The position numbers were made by a program, and so were the translations under genes. From NCBI GenBank assembly GCA_022414725.1, contig CM039464.1, positions 4,697,005 through 4,761,004 on the forward strand: a stretch of DNA of 64,000 nucleotides. Direction: 5' to 3'. Source of the DNA: Microglena sp. YARC (lineage: Eukaryota; Chlorophyta; Chlorophyceae; Chlamydomonadales; Chlamydomonadaceae). The notes below the pieces were generated by a model. It ran no database searches. It was not told the DNA's origin and worked only from the letters and a program-made list of their open reading frames with translations. Below are positions 40,575 through 53,903 of this stretch, piece after piece. Numbering within the stretch: position 1 is the stretch's first letter; every line of letters begins with the position of its first letter.

Positions 40575-43548
40575 CTGCAAGCCACAGCATTACACATTGC
40601 AAGTCAATATTATGTACTGTCCGTCTTCCAGCATGCTTGCATCCAATTTGACCTGCTTCACTACACTACTACAAATCATCATCATCATCATCACTACCAC
40701 CACCTCGGCCGTTATCACCACCACCACTGCCGTTACAACCACCACCACTGCAACCACCATCACAAACTTACCTCTACTGCCAGCTGTGGTGGAATGGCAG
40801 TGATGTCAACCAACCACCGCAACCACCATCACAAACTTACCTCTACTGCCAGCTGTGGTGGAATGGCAGTGATGTCAACCAACCACCGCAACCACCATCA
40901 CAAACTTACCTCTACTGCCAGCTGTGGTGGAATGGCAGTGATGTCAACCAACCACCGCAACCACCATCACAAACTTACCTCTACTGCCAGCTGTGGTGGA
41001 ATGGCAGTGATGTCAACCAACCACCGCAACCACCATCACAAACTTACCTCTACTGCCAGCTGTGGTGGAATGGCAGTGATGACAACCAACCACCGCAACC
41101 ACCATCACAAACTTACCTCTACTGCAAGCTGTGCTGGAATGGCAGTGATGTCAACCAACCACCGCAACCACCATCACAAACTTACCTCTACTGCCAGCTG
41201 TGCTGGAATGGCAGTGATGTCAACCAACCATTGGAGTAGGCTTATCCCAATTTGACCTGCTTCACCACACTAATAAAACATCATCATCGTCATCACTACC
41301 ACCACCACTGCCATTACAACCACTACCACCACTACCGTTACAACCACCACCAGTACAAACGTACCACTACTGCCAGCTGTGCTGGAATGGCAGTGATGTC
41401 AACCAACCATTGGAGTAGGCTTATCCCAATTTGACCTGCTTCACCACACTAATAAAACATCATCATCGTCATCACCACCACCACCACTGCCATTACAACC
41501 ACTACCGTTACAACCACCACCAGTACAAACGTACCTCTACTGCCAGCTGTGCTGGAATGGCAGTGATGTCAACCAACCATTGGAGTAGGCTTATCTCGAG
41601 CTTGTAGATATCTCGCTGGGTGTAGGGTAGCACACTGTTGTTAGCGCCCACCAACCTGGGCACTCTTAACGTTTGGTCACTACCAGATTGGATGTTGGCA
41701 GATGACGTAGTTTGACCAGCTTGGTCCATGCTAGCCCCAGCTGTCCTGGAATTTCCACTGGGGTGGTTGATGGTGCTGCCAGCTGTCCTGCCAACCTGGC
41801 GCTCAGTCGAGAGGGTCGCACGGGTTTGCCAATGACCAGCGTGGATGGTTTGAGAGTCCAAACAACTTTCACGTCCTTCCCATTGCAAACTGTTATGCAA
41901 CTGCTGATAACCACTAACTTGGTCTTCACAAACTTGGTCCATGTTGGACCTAGCTGCCCTGCCGTATCCGCTGGGGTGGTCAAGGTTGGACCCAGCTTTT
42001 TGCAACTGCTGATAGGCTCTTGCATCTCCAAGCTGCTGCTCTTGCTGCTGCTGCTCTGCCTGACGCATATTCAACAAGGATTTGGCATTGGACACCCTTG
42101 GGTCGGCAGCATCCTGCCCATGCACTTGGTGGGCTTGCTGCTGCTGCTGCTTGTGTTGCTTCTGCAAAGGGAGGAAGTGGTAACTGGTTGCTTTCACTTC
42201 CAAAGACAGCGAGGAGCCAAATTTTTGGCTGGAGCCATGCCACCGCCCTAACCCAACCTAACAGCACCCTAACCCAACCCGCTAGTAATTTATCCGGTCT
42301 TGTTGTTGGATAATACTTTTGCACTTACTGCCGAAGACGGCAAGTAGCCAAATTGTTGGCAGGAGCCATGCCACCGCCCCAAACCAACCCTACCCACCAG
42401 TTAACTACCTGATGTTGCTGGTGGTGTGGGTTGACACTACTCCCCGGCTGGTTGGGTTCCTGCGCTGATCCCCAGCGGTAGGGAGACTTGGCGGCTGTGG
42501 CACATGTCGCACGGATGTGGTTGATCAACGTCCACACTGCACCCTGGTCCCCCTGCAGGAGGGAGGGGAGGGGTGGTATGTGTGGGAGGGGTGGTGTGGG
42601 GTGTGGGGCAGGGGTGGAGAGGGGTGGGGTGGACACTTGGCGGCTGTGGCACATGTCGCACGGATGTGGTTGATCAACGTCCACACTACAAACTGGTCTC
42701 CCTGCAGCGGGGAGGGGAGGAATGGGGTGGGGTGGTGTGTGGCAGGGGTGGAGAGGGGTGGGGAGGGAAGGGGTTGGGATGGGAGGGCACAGATGTGGTT
42801 ATCAATGTCCAGCCTGCACCCTGGTCACCTTGCGTGTGGTGTGTGGTAAGGTGTGGGTGGAGAGGGGTGGGGTGGGGACTTGGTGGCTGTGGCACATATT
42901 GCACAGATGTAGTTGATCAACGTCCACACCAACCCTGGTCCCCCTGGGAAATCAGTTGTACAGCAGTATGGGTTGGAAGGGGTGGGGAAGGGTGGTGTGT
43001 GGTGTGGGGCAGGGGTGGTGAGGGGTGGGGTGGGGTGGGGACATGGCGGCTGTGGCACATGTCGCACGGATGTGGTTGATCAACGTCCACACTGCACACA
43101 CACTACCACTCACCCGTAGCTCACCTGCAGTAGCTTCTCCACAACTACAATGAACCCCAGCTCACTCCTGATCTGCAGTTCAACTAACCTCCTCCGGTAG
43201 CTGGGAGGTTCTGAGATTGTTGGATAGCCGCCCTCCATCACCTCATGCCCTTTACCCCCCCACACACACACCACCACCCACACAGCACACACCACCACAC
43301 ACCCGTATCTTACCTGCAGTAGCTTCCCCACAACTACGATCAACCCCAGCTCATTCCTGATCTGCTGTTCAACTAACCTCCTCCGGTAGCTGGGAGCTTC
43401 CGAGGCTGTTGGATACCCGCCCTCCATCACCTCACCTCATGCCCTTTTACCCCCCCCCCCCCCCCCCCCCCTTCCCCCCCTACACACACACCACCCCTCA
43501 CTTGGAGGTTCTGGGGCTGTATTATACCCACCCTTTGTCACCTCATGC

Positions 43549-43580
<32 letters not shown>

Positions 43581-46500
43581 TGCCCCCAAACACACACACA
43601 CAAACACCACAAACACGACCCCTCACCCCTAGCTCACCTGCAGTAGCTTCTCCACCCCTACGATCAACCCCAGCTCACTCCTGATCTGCCTTTCAATGAA
43701 CTTCCGCTTGTAGCTGGGAGGTTCCAAGGCTGTTGAATACCCGCCCTCCATCACCTCACGCCCTTCCTTAGCATCCTGTCTCACACACACACATACAACC
43801 CCACACCTGTACCTCACCTGCAGTAGCTTCTCCACCCCTATGATCAACCCAGCTCACTCCTGATCTGCCTTTCAATGAACTTCCGCTTGTAGCTGGGAGG
43901 TTCCGAGGCTGTTGAATAGCCGCCCTCCATCACCTCACGCCCTTCCTTAGCATCCTGTCTCACACACACACATACAACCCCACACCTGTACCTCACCTGC
44001 AGTAGCTTCTCCACCCCTACGATCAACCCCAGCTCACTCCTGATCTGCTTTTCAATGAACTTCCTCCTGAAGATAGTTGGCTCTGAGTGTCACCACACAC
44101 ACAGCACACACAACCCCACACCTGTAGCTCACCTGCAGTAGCTTCTCCACCCCTACGATCAATCCCAGCTCACTCCTGATCTGCTTTTCAATGAACTTCC
44201 TCCTGAAGCTAGTCGGCTCTGAGTGTCACCACACACACAGCACACACAACCCCACACCTGTAGCTCACCTGCAGTAGCTTCTCCACCCCTACGATCAATC
44301 CCAGCTCACTCCTGATCTGCCTTTCAACGAACTTCCTTCTGTAGCTGGGAGGTTCCGAGGCTGTTGGATAGCCGCCCTCCGTCACCTCACACCCTTCCTC
44401 AGTATCCTGTCTCACATCCGCGAGGAGACCCTGGTGGTCTAGGGCGTGGAGGATATTATGTTGCGCAGCTTCTAGTGTGGACGGAGATACATGGACGTGA
44501 GCTTGTATCGGCCGCCCACTCATGACACTGGCAAGCTCACACAGGAGAACTCCATTCCTGGAGGGTTTAGGGTTGGGTTGGTTTTGGGTTGTTTTGGGGT
44601 TGGTTTTGGCTGGGATGGTATTGGGTTGGCAAGTGTTTGGTTTGATTAAGGCCGCCCAGTCGTGACGCTGGCAAGCTCACACAGGAGAACTCCATTACTG
44701 GAGGGTTTAGGGTTGGGTTGTTTTGGGGTTGTTTTGGGGTTGGTTTTGGCTGGGTTGGTATTGGGTTGGGGTAGGGTTGGCAAGTGTTTGGTTTGATTAA
44801 GGCGGTTTGGGTTAGGGAGCTGGCTAGCTTATATAGGAGGACTACATTCCTGGTGGGTTTAGGGTTGGGTTGGTTTTGGGTTGGTTTTGGGTTGGTTTTG
44901 GCTAGGTTTGTATTGGGTTGGGGTGGGGTTGGCAAGTGTTTGGTTTGATTAGGGCGGTTTGGGTTAGGGAGCTGGCTAGCTTAGATAGGAGGACTACATT
45001 CCTGGTGGGTTTAGGGGTGGGTTGTTTTGGGGTTGGTTTTGGCTGGGTTGGTATTGGGTTGGGGTAGGGTTGGCAAGTGTTTGGTTTGATTAGGGCGCTT
45101 TGGGTTAGGGAGCTGGCTAGCTTAGATAGGAGGACTACATTCCTGGTGGGTTTAGGGTTGGGTTGGTTTTGGGTTGGTTTTGGGTTGGTTTTGGGTTGGT
45201 TTGTATTGGGTTGGGGTAAGATTGGCAAGTGTTTGGTTTGGTTAGGGCGGTTTGGGTCAGGGAGCTGGCTAGCTCAGAAGCACTCCATTCCTGAAGGGTG
45301 GGCTAGAGTGGGTTGGGTTTGGAATTGAGCTGGGATTGGTCTTGGTTGTGGTGGTTGTGATGCTGTTGATGAAGATGATGATTTTGATGAAGATGATGCC
45401 GCTGATGATGTTGATGCGGATAATGTTGACGAAGATGATGAAGGCATTATCATGGCGCCCTTTTGAACTACTCATACCACATGGGGTCATACCACATTGT
45501 CACAACGGCGCATTCTCCTCTTGTCGCGATGCATGCAAGCCCAACGAGCCCAAGCGCAAGTTACACAGGCGAAGTACAAGTCCACAAGGCCAAGTGCAAG
45601 TCCACAAGGCAAAGTGCAAGTTAAGGAGGCCAAGGGTTTCACGTTCCGCATAAGATTGTCCACAAACGACGCAGTCTTCTCGTGTCGCGATTCATGCAAG
45701 CCCACGTGCAAGTTATAAATGCCAAGTGCAAGTCAACTAGGCCAAGTGCAAATTAATGAGGCAAAGTGAAATTTATCAAGGCCAGGTGAAAGTTAACAAG
45801 GCCAAATGCAAGTTAACAAGGCCAAGTGCAAGCCCAACAAGGCCAAGTGCAAGTCAAACAAGCCCAAGTGCAAGTTACAAAGCCCAAGTGCAAGTCAACT
45901 AGGCCAAGTGCAATTTAATGAGGCAAAGTGAAAGTTATCAAGGCCAAGTGCAAGTTAACAAGGCCAAGTGCAAGCCCAACAAGAGGCCCAAGTGCAAGTC
46001 AACTAGGCCAAGGGATTCACGTTCTGCATGGGGTTGTCCACAAACGGCGCATTCTCCTCTTGTTGCGATACATGAAAGCCCAACGAGCCCAATTGCATGT
46101 TAACAAGGCCAAGGGGATTCACCTACCGCATAGGATTGTCCACAAACGGCGCATTGTCCTCTTGTCGCGATACATGAAACCAAGCACAAGTCGCACTACA
46201 AATTTAGGGGGTCTTGGGCACCCATATCACCCAGAATATTAGGGGGCCTTGGGCACCCATATCACCCAGAATATTAGGGGGTCTTGGGCACCCATATCAC
46301 CCAGAATATTAGGGGGTCTTGGGCACCCATATCACCCAGAATATTAGGGGGTCTTGGGCACCCATACCACCCAGAACATTAGGGGGTCTTGGGCACCCAT
46401 ACCACCCAGAATATTAGGGGGTCTTGGGCACCCATACCACCCAGAATATTAGGGGGTCTTGGGCACCTATACCACCCAGAATATTAGGGGGTCTTGGGCA

Positions 46501-49500
46501 CCCATACCACCCAGAATTTAGGGGGTCTTGGGCACCCATACCACCCAGAATATTAGGGGGTCTTGGGCACCCATACCACCCAGAATTTAGGGGGTCTTGG
46601 GCACCCATACCTTCCAGAATATTAGGGGGTCTTGGGCACCCATACCTCCCAGAATATTAGGGGGTCTTGGGCACCCATACCACCCAGAATATTAGGGGGT
46701 CTCTGGCACCCACATCACCCAGAATGCACCCTTTCAAGCCAAATAAAAGGATGCTAATGACCTCCCGAATTAGCACTGCTAATAAGGCCTAGGGATTCAC
46801 GTTCCGCATGGGGATGTCCACAAATGGCGCATTTCCCTGATGTCAATAAAGATGATGTTGATGATGGCATTATCATGGCGCCCTTTTGAACTACACGTAC
46901 CGCATAGGATTGTCCACAAACGGCGCATTCTCCTCTTGTCGCGATACATTCAAGCCCAACGAGCCAAGCCACTTTCTCGTCTGTGTCTGCTGCCCGAAAT
47001 CAATTACTGGGAGCGGGAGAGCCTCGGCATTCATTGCCTGGCATATCTTGGGCGCTGGTGGGGCAGAGGCTGGCATGAGTGGACTAAGTGTCCGGCTAGC
47101 CCCCCCATACTGGCTGCTGCCTAGAGTTCCGCACACACTGGGGCTACCAGGTCTGTGTGTGCTGTATATACTGCCTGGAATGTATGAAGAGATTGGGTCA
47201 AGTATATTTTGATAAGTTCAGACATGTCCAATATCAATTTCAAGTTCAGACAAGTCCAGGTCAATTTCAGTTTCAAGTTTGAACTGCCTGGTGGCTTTAT
47301 TTGATCATAGGAGCTACCCTCTGAACGGACAGGAGCTGAGGTGTATGGGCTGATGAACATGCTGGCGGCAACAGCAGGTCTGCGTGTACTGTATGAACTC
47401 TTAGTGTGCTGAATATACTGCCTGGAATGTATGAAGAGATTGGATCAAGTATGTTTAGATAAGAGTGTTTAGATTTTGATTGTTTTGATGATGATCATGA
47501 TAACATGGTTCCTGGTCATTTCATTACTATTACATTTTCCCTGGTCATAATTTTTACTATCTACCTAGTTCAAGTTGATAAACAATTGAACTGGGGGGGG
47601 GGGGGGGGGGGGGGGGGGGTCATCAATGGTAGGGGGGTACTGTACATGTGGGGTGGATGTGTGGACGTGGGTGGGTAGTTGTGGGGTGCGATCTCGTGGT
47701 GTGCAGGGGTGGTGGTGGTGGTGTGGTGGTGGGTAGTGGTGGGAGGGAGGGGGGCTCGTCAATGGTAGGGGGTGCTGTACATGTGGGGGTGGATGTGGGT
47801 GGGTAGTTGCGGGGTGAGATCTCGTGGTGTGAAAGGGTGGTGTGCACGAGGTGCAGGGGCTGATAAACTTACTAGCTGCAGCATCAGGGCTTACTGCCTG
47901 CCGGGTGGGACTAGCCTGGGTGTAGAGGTACTGGCTGTCCTGCCTGCTTGTAGCGCCTGGACTGCCTTGCCTGCGACCTGGACTTCCGCCTGTATACAGG
48001 CTGTCCTGTCTGCTTGCAGCGCCAGGACTGCCTTGCCTTCGCCTGGGAGAAGTCTCTGAGTAGTTGTCGCCAAGCCTGCCTGGTGCATGAGGGCTGCCTT
48101 GCCTTCGCCTGGGAGAAGTCTCTGAGTAGTCGTCGCCAAGCCTGCCTGGTGCATGAGGGCTGCCTTGCCTTCGCCTGGGAGAAGTCTCTGAGTTGTCGTA
48201 GCCAAGCCTGCCTGGTGCATGAGGGCTGCCTTGCCTTCGCCTGGGAGAAGTCTCTGAGTAGTCGTCGCCAAGCCTGCCTGGTGCATGAGGGCTGCCTTGC
48301 CTTCGCCTGGGAGAAGTCTCTGAGTTGTCGCCACCTCTTCTGCCTGGTGCATGAGGGCTGCCTTGCCTGCGGCGGGGGGATGTGTCAGTCTCAGCATACA
48401 CGCTGTCATATCTGCATGTCGGACCAGGGCTGCCTTGCCTTTGCCTGGGAGACATGACTGAGAACTCGTTGCCTCGCCTGCCTGTTGGGCCAGGGCTGCC
48501 TTGCCTGCGGCGGGGGGATGTGTCAGTCTCAGCATTCGTGCTGTCATGTCTGCCAGTCGGACCAGGGCTGCCTTGCCTTCGCCTGGGAGAAGTGTCAAAG
48601 TACTCGTTGCCTCCCCTGCCTGTCGTTCCAGGGCTACCTTGCCTGCGGGTGGGAGAGGCCTCAGTGTACAGGCTGCCCTGCCTACTTGTAGTGCCAGGAC
48701 TGCCTTGTCTGCGACCAGGACGTGCATCAGTGTACATGCTGTCCTGTCTGCCTGTAGTGCCTGGATTGCCTTGCGTGCAGCCAGGACTGGCACCGGAACG
48801 AGGACTGCCTAGTATGTAGGGTGTGTGAGTGTTGCTACCTCCCCAACGACCAGCAGATGCAGCAGCTTCACCACCACCACGTGGACTGCCAAGCTTGCAT
48901 AGTCTATTGGGTGTGCGAGGGCTACCAGGTGAGTAGGTGGTGTGGGAATGCCCAGATACATGAACGTCTCGGCTACTCCTTCGGCTACTTCTTCCTCCAC
49001 TTCCTGGGCGCTCTCTGCCCTGCCCCCATGCAGGACTCGTAGGACAGCTGCCGCCAACAGTCCTGCTGGCAGTACGTGGGGGCCCGGCCATGTGAGGGGG
49101 GCTTGCAAAACGGTTAGCTGTTTTGGCGGCGCTAGCTGTATCGCGGTCTAGAATGCTCCTGCCCTTGGGCCTTGAGGGCTCCTTCGAGATGGATGATCTC
49201 TTTGGGGTGCCTGGAGGGCCGTTCCTAGCTGTCTCATGGTCCTTGTGGGCTCTGGCTGGATCCAGGTGGTGGGAGGCAGCAGGCCCTGTGCTGTGCTGCC
49301 TACCTGGCGATGACGGGGCAAAGGCTGTGACTTTGAAGGATTTCAGGAATTGAGGTTTTGGTTTCGGAGGTGGAGATGTCGCCACCGTCTGTGTGGCTTC
49401 TCTCCACGCCTGGCCGCAGGAAGGGGCGGCAGTAAGGGGAGGGAGGAAGGGGGTGGGGGAATAGATTGGTGGAAAGTGGTGCAGAGTTGGTGGAGCGGTT

Positions 49501-52500
49501 GGTGGTGGAGAGGTAGTGATGGAGAGAGGTGGTGGAGAGATGGTGGAGAGGTGGAGGTTGTGGAGAGGTGGTGGTGGAAAGTGGTGGAGAGTTGGTGGAG
49601 CGGTTGGTGGTGGAAAGGTAGTGGTGGAAAGTGGTAGAGAGGTGGTGGAGAGGTTGGTGGTGGAGAGGTGGAGGTAGTGGAGAGGTGGTGGAGGATGGTG
49701 GAGAGGTGGAGGTTGGTGGAGAGGTGGAGGTTGTGGAGAGGTAGTGGTGGAAAGTGGTGGAGAGGTTGGTGGTGGAAAGGTAGTGGTGGAGAGGTGGTGG
49801 AGAGGTTGGTGGTGGAAAGGTAGTGGTGGAGAGAGGTGGTGGAGAGGTGGTGGAAAGTGGTGCAGAGTTGGTGGAGCGGTTGGTGGTGGAGAGGCAGTGG
49901 TGGAGAGAGTTGGTGGAGAGACGGTGGAGAGGTGGTGGAAAGTGGTGCAGAGTTGGTGGAGAGGTTGGTGGTGGAGAGGTAGTGGTGGAAAGTGGTGCAG
50001 AGTTGGTGGAGAGGTTGGTGGTGGAGAGGTAGTGGTGGAAAGTGGTGCAGAGTTGGTGGAGACGTTGGTAGTGGAGAGGTAGTGGTGGAGAGAGGTGGTG
50101 GAGAGATGGTGGAGAGGTGGTGGAAAGTGGTGCAGAGTTGGTGGAGAGGTTGGTGGTGGAAAGGTAGTGGTGGAGAGAGGTGGTGGAGAGATGGAGGTTG
50201 TGGAGAGGTGGAGGTGGTGGAAAGTGGTGGAGAGGTGGTGGAGAGGTGGAGGTGGTGGAAAGTGGTGGAGAGGTGGAGGTGGTGGAGAGGAGGAGGTGAA
50301 TGTGGAGGGAGTGGGGGAAGGGGGTGGAAGGGGATCAATTTGATTTGCAATTAAATAGCGAAAGCAATGAGATTGAGATATAAATCGAGATCAAGATATA
50401 TATGAAGGATGACTAATTAAAGTTAAATGAACATGACATTGAGATTTAAACGAATAATTAATAAGTGAAGTTAAATGAACCTGATTTTGAGATATACATG
50501 AAGACTTACTGATTGAAATTGACTGAACCTGATATTGAGATAAACATGAAGATAAGGCAAAAGACAGGGGTGAAAATATAGCAAAAGATTAAAGCAATAA
50601 GTATAGCAATAACTATAGAAAAAGACAGGGGTAGAATTATAGCAAAATATGATAGCAAAAACTATAGCAGAAAACCATAGCAGAAAACTATAGCAATAAT
50701 ATTGCAAAAGACTAGCAAAAGACTAGCAAAAGACAGGGGCGGAACTATAGCAAAAAGCTATAGCAAAAGACTGTAGCAGAGAACTATAGCAACAACTATA
50801 GCAAAAGACTGTACCAGAGAACTATAGCAATAACTATAGCAAAAGACTGTAGCAACAGAAGGGGTGGAACTAAAGCAAAAGACTGTAGCAGAGAACTATA
50901 GCAAAAGACTGTAGCAGAAGGCTATATCAAAAAGCTATAGCCAAATACTGTAGCAACAGGCAGGAGTGGAACTATAGCAAAAGACTCTAGCAGAAAACCT
51001 GCAGGAAACTATAGAAAAAGACTATAGCAGAGAACTATAGCAATAACTATAGCAACAGACAGGAGTGGCAAAAGAATATAGCAGAAAACTATAGCAAAAG
51101 ATTGTAGCAACAGAAGGGGTGGAACAATAGCAAAAGACTGTAGCAGAGAACTATAGCAGAAAGCTATAGCAAATGACTGTAGCAACAGACAGGGGTGGAA
51201 CTATAGCAAAAGACGGTAGCAGAAAACTTTAGCAACAGACTATAGCAACAGGTAGGAGTGGAACTATAGCAAAAGACTATAGCAGAAAACTATAGGAAAA
51301 GACTATAGCAGAGAACTATAGCAATAACTATAGCAAAAGACTATATCTGAGAACTATAGCAATAACTACAGCAGAAGACTGTAGCAACAGAAGGGATGGA
51401 ACTATACCAAAAGACTGTAGCAATAACTATAGCAGAAGACTAAAGCAAAAGACAGAGGTGGAACAATAGCAGAAGGCTATATCAGAAGACCAAAGCAAAA
51501 GACAGGGGTGGAACTATAGCAAGCCAATGGATGATCTTGACTAAACAGGTCAACAGGTTGTATTGCAGCTTGACTTATATCTATCTATCTATCTATCTAT
51601 CCATCTCTATTCATAATACCGCAAATATAAATATAGATTATACCATATTTCCATCTATGCAATGGCAGATAATACCACATACATACATACATATAGATAA
51701 TACTGCATATATAGATATAAACAAACCTAACCTACCTGCATAAACCCTCCTGTGCTGCCCTGGGGAACGTTCATAACCGGCCATATTCTTGGCTATATTA
51801 TGGTATATGGGGCCATATCTTGGCCTTACTATGGTATATCGGGCCATATCTTGGCCATATTATAGTATATGGGGCCATATCTTGGCCTTACTATGGTATA
51901 TCGGGCCATATCTTGGCCATATTATGGTATATGGGGCCATATCTTGGCCTTACTATGGTATATCGGGCCATATCTTGGCCATATTATGGTATATGGGGCC
52001 ATATCTTGGCCTTACTATGGTATATCGGGCCATATCTTGGCCATATTATGGTATATGGGGCCATATCTTGGCCTTATTATGGTATATCGGGCCATATCAT
52101 GGCCATATTATGGTATATCGGGCCATATTTTGGCCATATTATATCTTGGCCACATCAACCTACCCGCATAAACCCTACTGTGCTACCCTGGGAAACTACA
52201 TATAGATACAAACAGACTGTTACATATAGATATAAACAAACATAACCTACCTGCATAAACCCTCCTGTGCTGCCCTGGGCACCATGGTGAAGCGCTGGGT
52301 CGGTCCTCCTACCAGGGCTGACCATGGTTGGCCCACCTCCTCTCCTGTCCACCGAGTGGGCACTGTGACCCAGCAGTGGGCTTGCCTCCCTCCCTTCACG
52401 GCCTCCCTCTGTGGTTGGCCTGCCTCCTCTCATGTCCACTGAGTGGGCACTGTGACCCAGCAGTGGGCTTGCCTCCCTCCCTTTACGGCCTCCCTCGGTG

Positions 52501-53864
52501 GTTGGCCTGCCCCCTCTCCTGTCCACCGAGTGAGCACTGTGACCCAGCAGTGGGCTTGCCTCCCTCCCCCCACGGCCCCCCCCTGTGCCCCCCGGGCAAG
52601 GCCAGGGGGAAGAGGACACACCAGCCTGGCTAGAGCGAGGTGATAGGTGTCGACTCACTCTCCCGGACGGATCCTCAGTAGCCTGTTCCCGCTCGCCCAT
52701 GCGGCCCTCGTGTTGGCTGACCATTTGAGGGGGAGGCATGCGGGTGGGACTCCGCCCCCCAAGGCTATCCCAACCTGCACCGCTAATGCTGATACCACCA
52801 GTAACAGCACCAGCACCAGCACTGACACCACCAGCAACAATACCACCAACACTGGACCCAGCGCCAGCACTACTAGTGCCAGCACTGGCACCATAAGCAC
52901 CTGCACCACCAGCAATACCACCAACACTGAACCCAGCACCAGCACCACTAGCACCAGCACTGGCACCACAAGCACTACCAGCAGCAATGCCACCAACACA
53001 GGACCCACCACCAGCACTACTAGTGCCAGCGTTCATAGCATAGGCACTGGGGGGCAGGAACTGTTCAGACCACTGCCCATCTTCGACTAACTGAGTCCTC
53101 AGCCTGGGGGCCGAGACAGAGTGTGTGGGGGGACCAGCAAGCTTCTGCCCTAAGCCCCCCTCGCCCTGACTCTGCGTACCGCACCCAGTAGCAAACCTGC
53201 TTGGGGTGCTGGGACCGTTCCAGCTAGCACCACCACCACTTTGGGACCTGGGGGATGAGGCAGAGCTTGTCGGCAGGCCTGCCGCCTTCTGCAGTAAGCC
53301 CCCCTCCCCCTTCATTTGAATCGTTGTACCGCCCCCATTAGATGACCGGCTTGGAGAGCTGGACTTGTGCCAGCTAGCACCACCACGACTTCGAGTCCTG
53401 GGGGCGGAGGCTGCTCGTTGTCTGGACCTAGCTGAAGCTTCGAACCGCACCCCTACACTTGTGAACTGTCCACCATCATCATCACTGCCACAAACCGACT
53501 CTGGGAAAAGTACCTCCCCACCACTTGCATTCAGCTCTAAAGGGCTTTGTCGTGTTGATGTCCTAAAACCCCTGGGGGCAGATGCTGGGCGTTGGCTGAC
53601 CTCGCTAGTAAGTCCATCCTTTTCCCACAAGGGATTGAACAAGTTTAGTGTAGCACGCTCATCCAGACCTCCTCCACGCCCACCTGGCTTTGACAGCATG
53701 GCAATGACATGGTCAGGGACAGAGACGCCAGCCTGGCAAAGCAGTTGCAACACCCCATGCACTTGCTGATCGTCAAGTTCTAGGGCGGAGGCTGATACCG
53801 GCTGGAAGTGAGCTGTCTCGTTGCTCGCCTGAGATGGGTACATTTGTAGTATATTTTATTGATA

Positions 53865-53903
<39 letters not shown>

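Noticed and set aside
44570..45310. Telomeric repeats (GGGTTTAGGGTTGGG)
   Set aside because: These are filler between echoes of a CH exon; unit structure is set by the exon copies.
47891..48793. 300-codon minus-strand frame overlapping CH-protein exon 3
   Set aside because: An out-of-phase shadow of the SPRRRQGSP repeats; phases of the neighbouring exons select the other frame.
49343..50350. 335-codon minus-strand and several plus-strand frames
   Set aside because: All three frames are open because of the GGTGGAGAGG repeat; no conserved segment and located in an intron.
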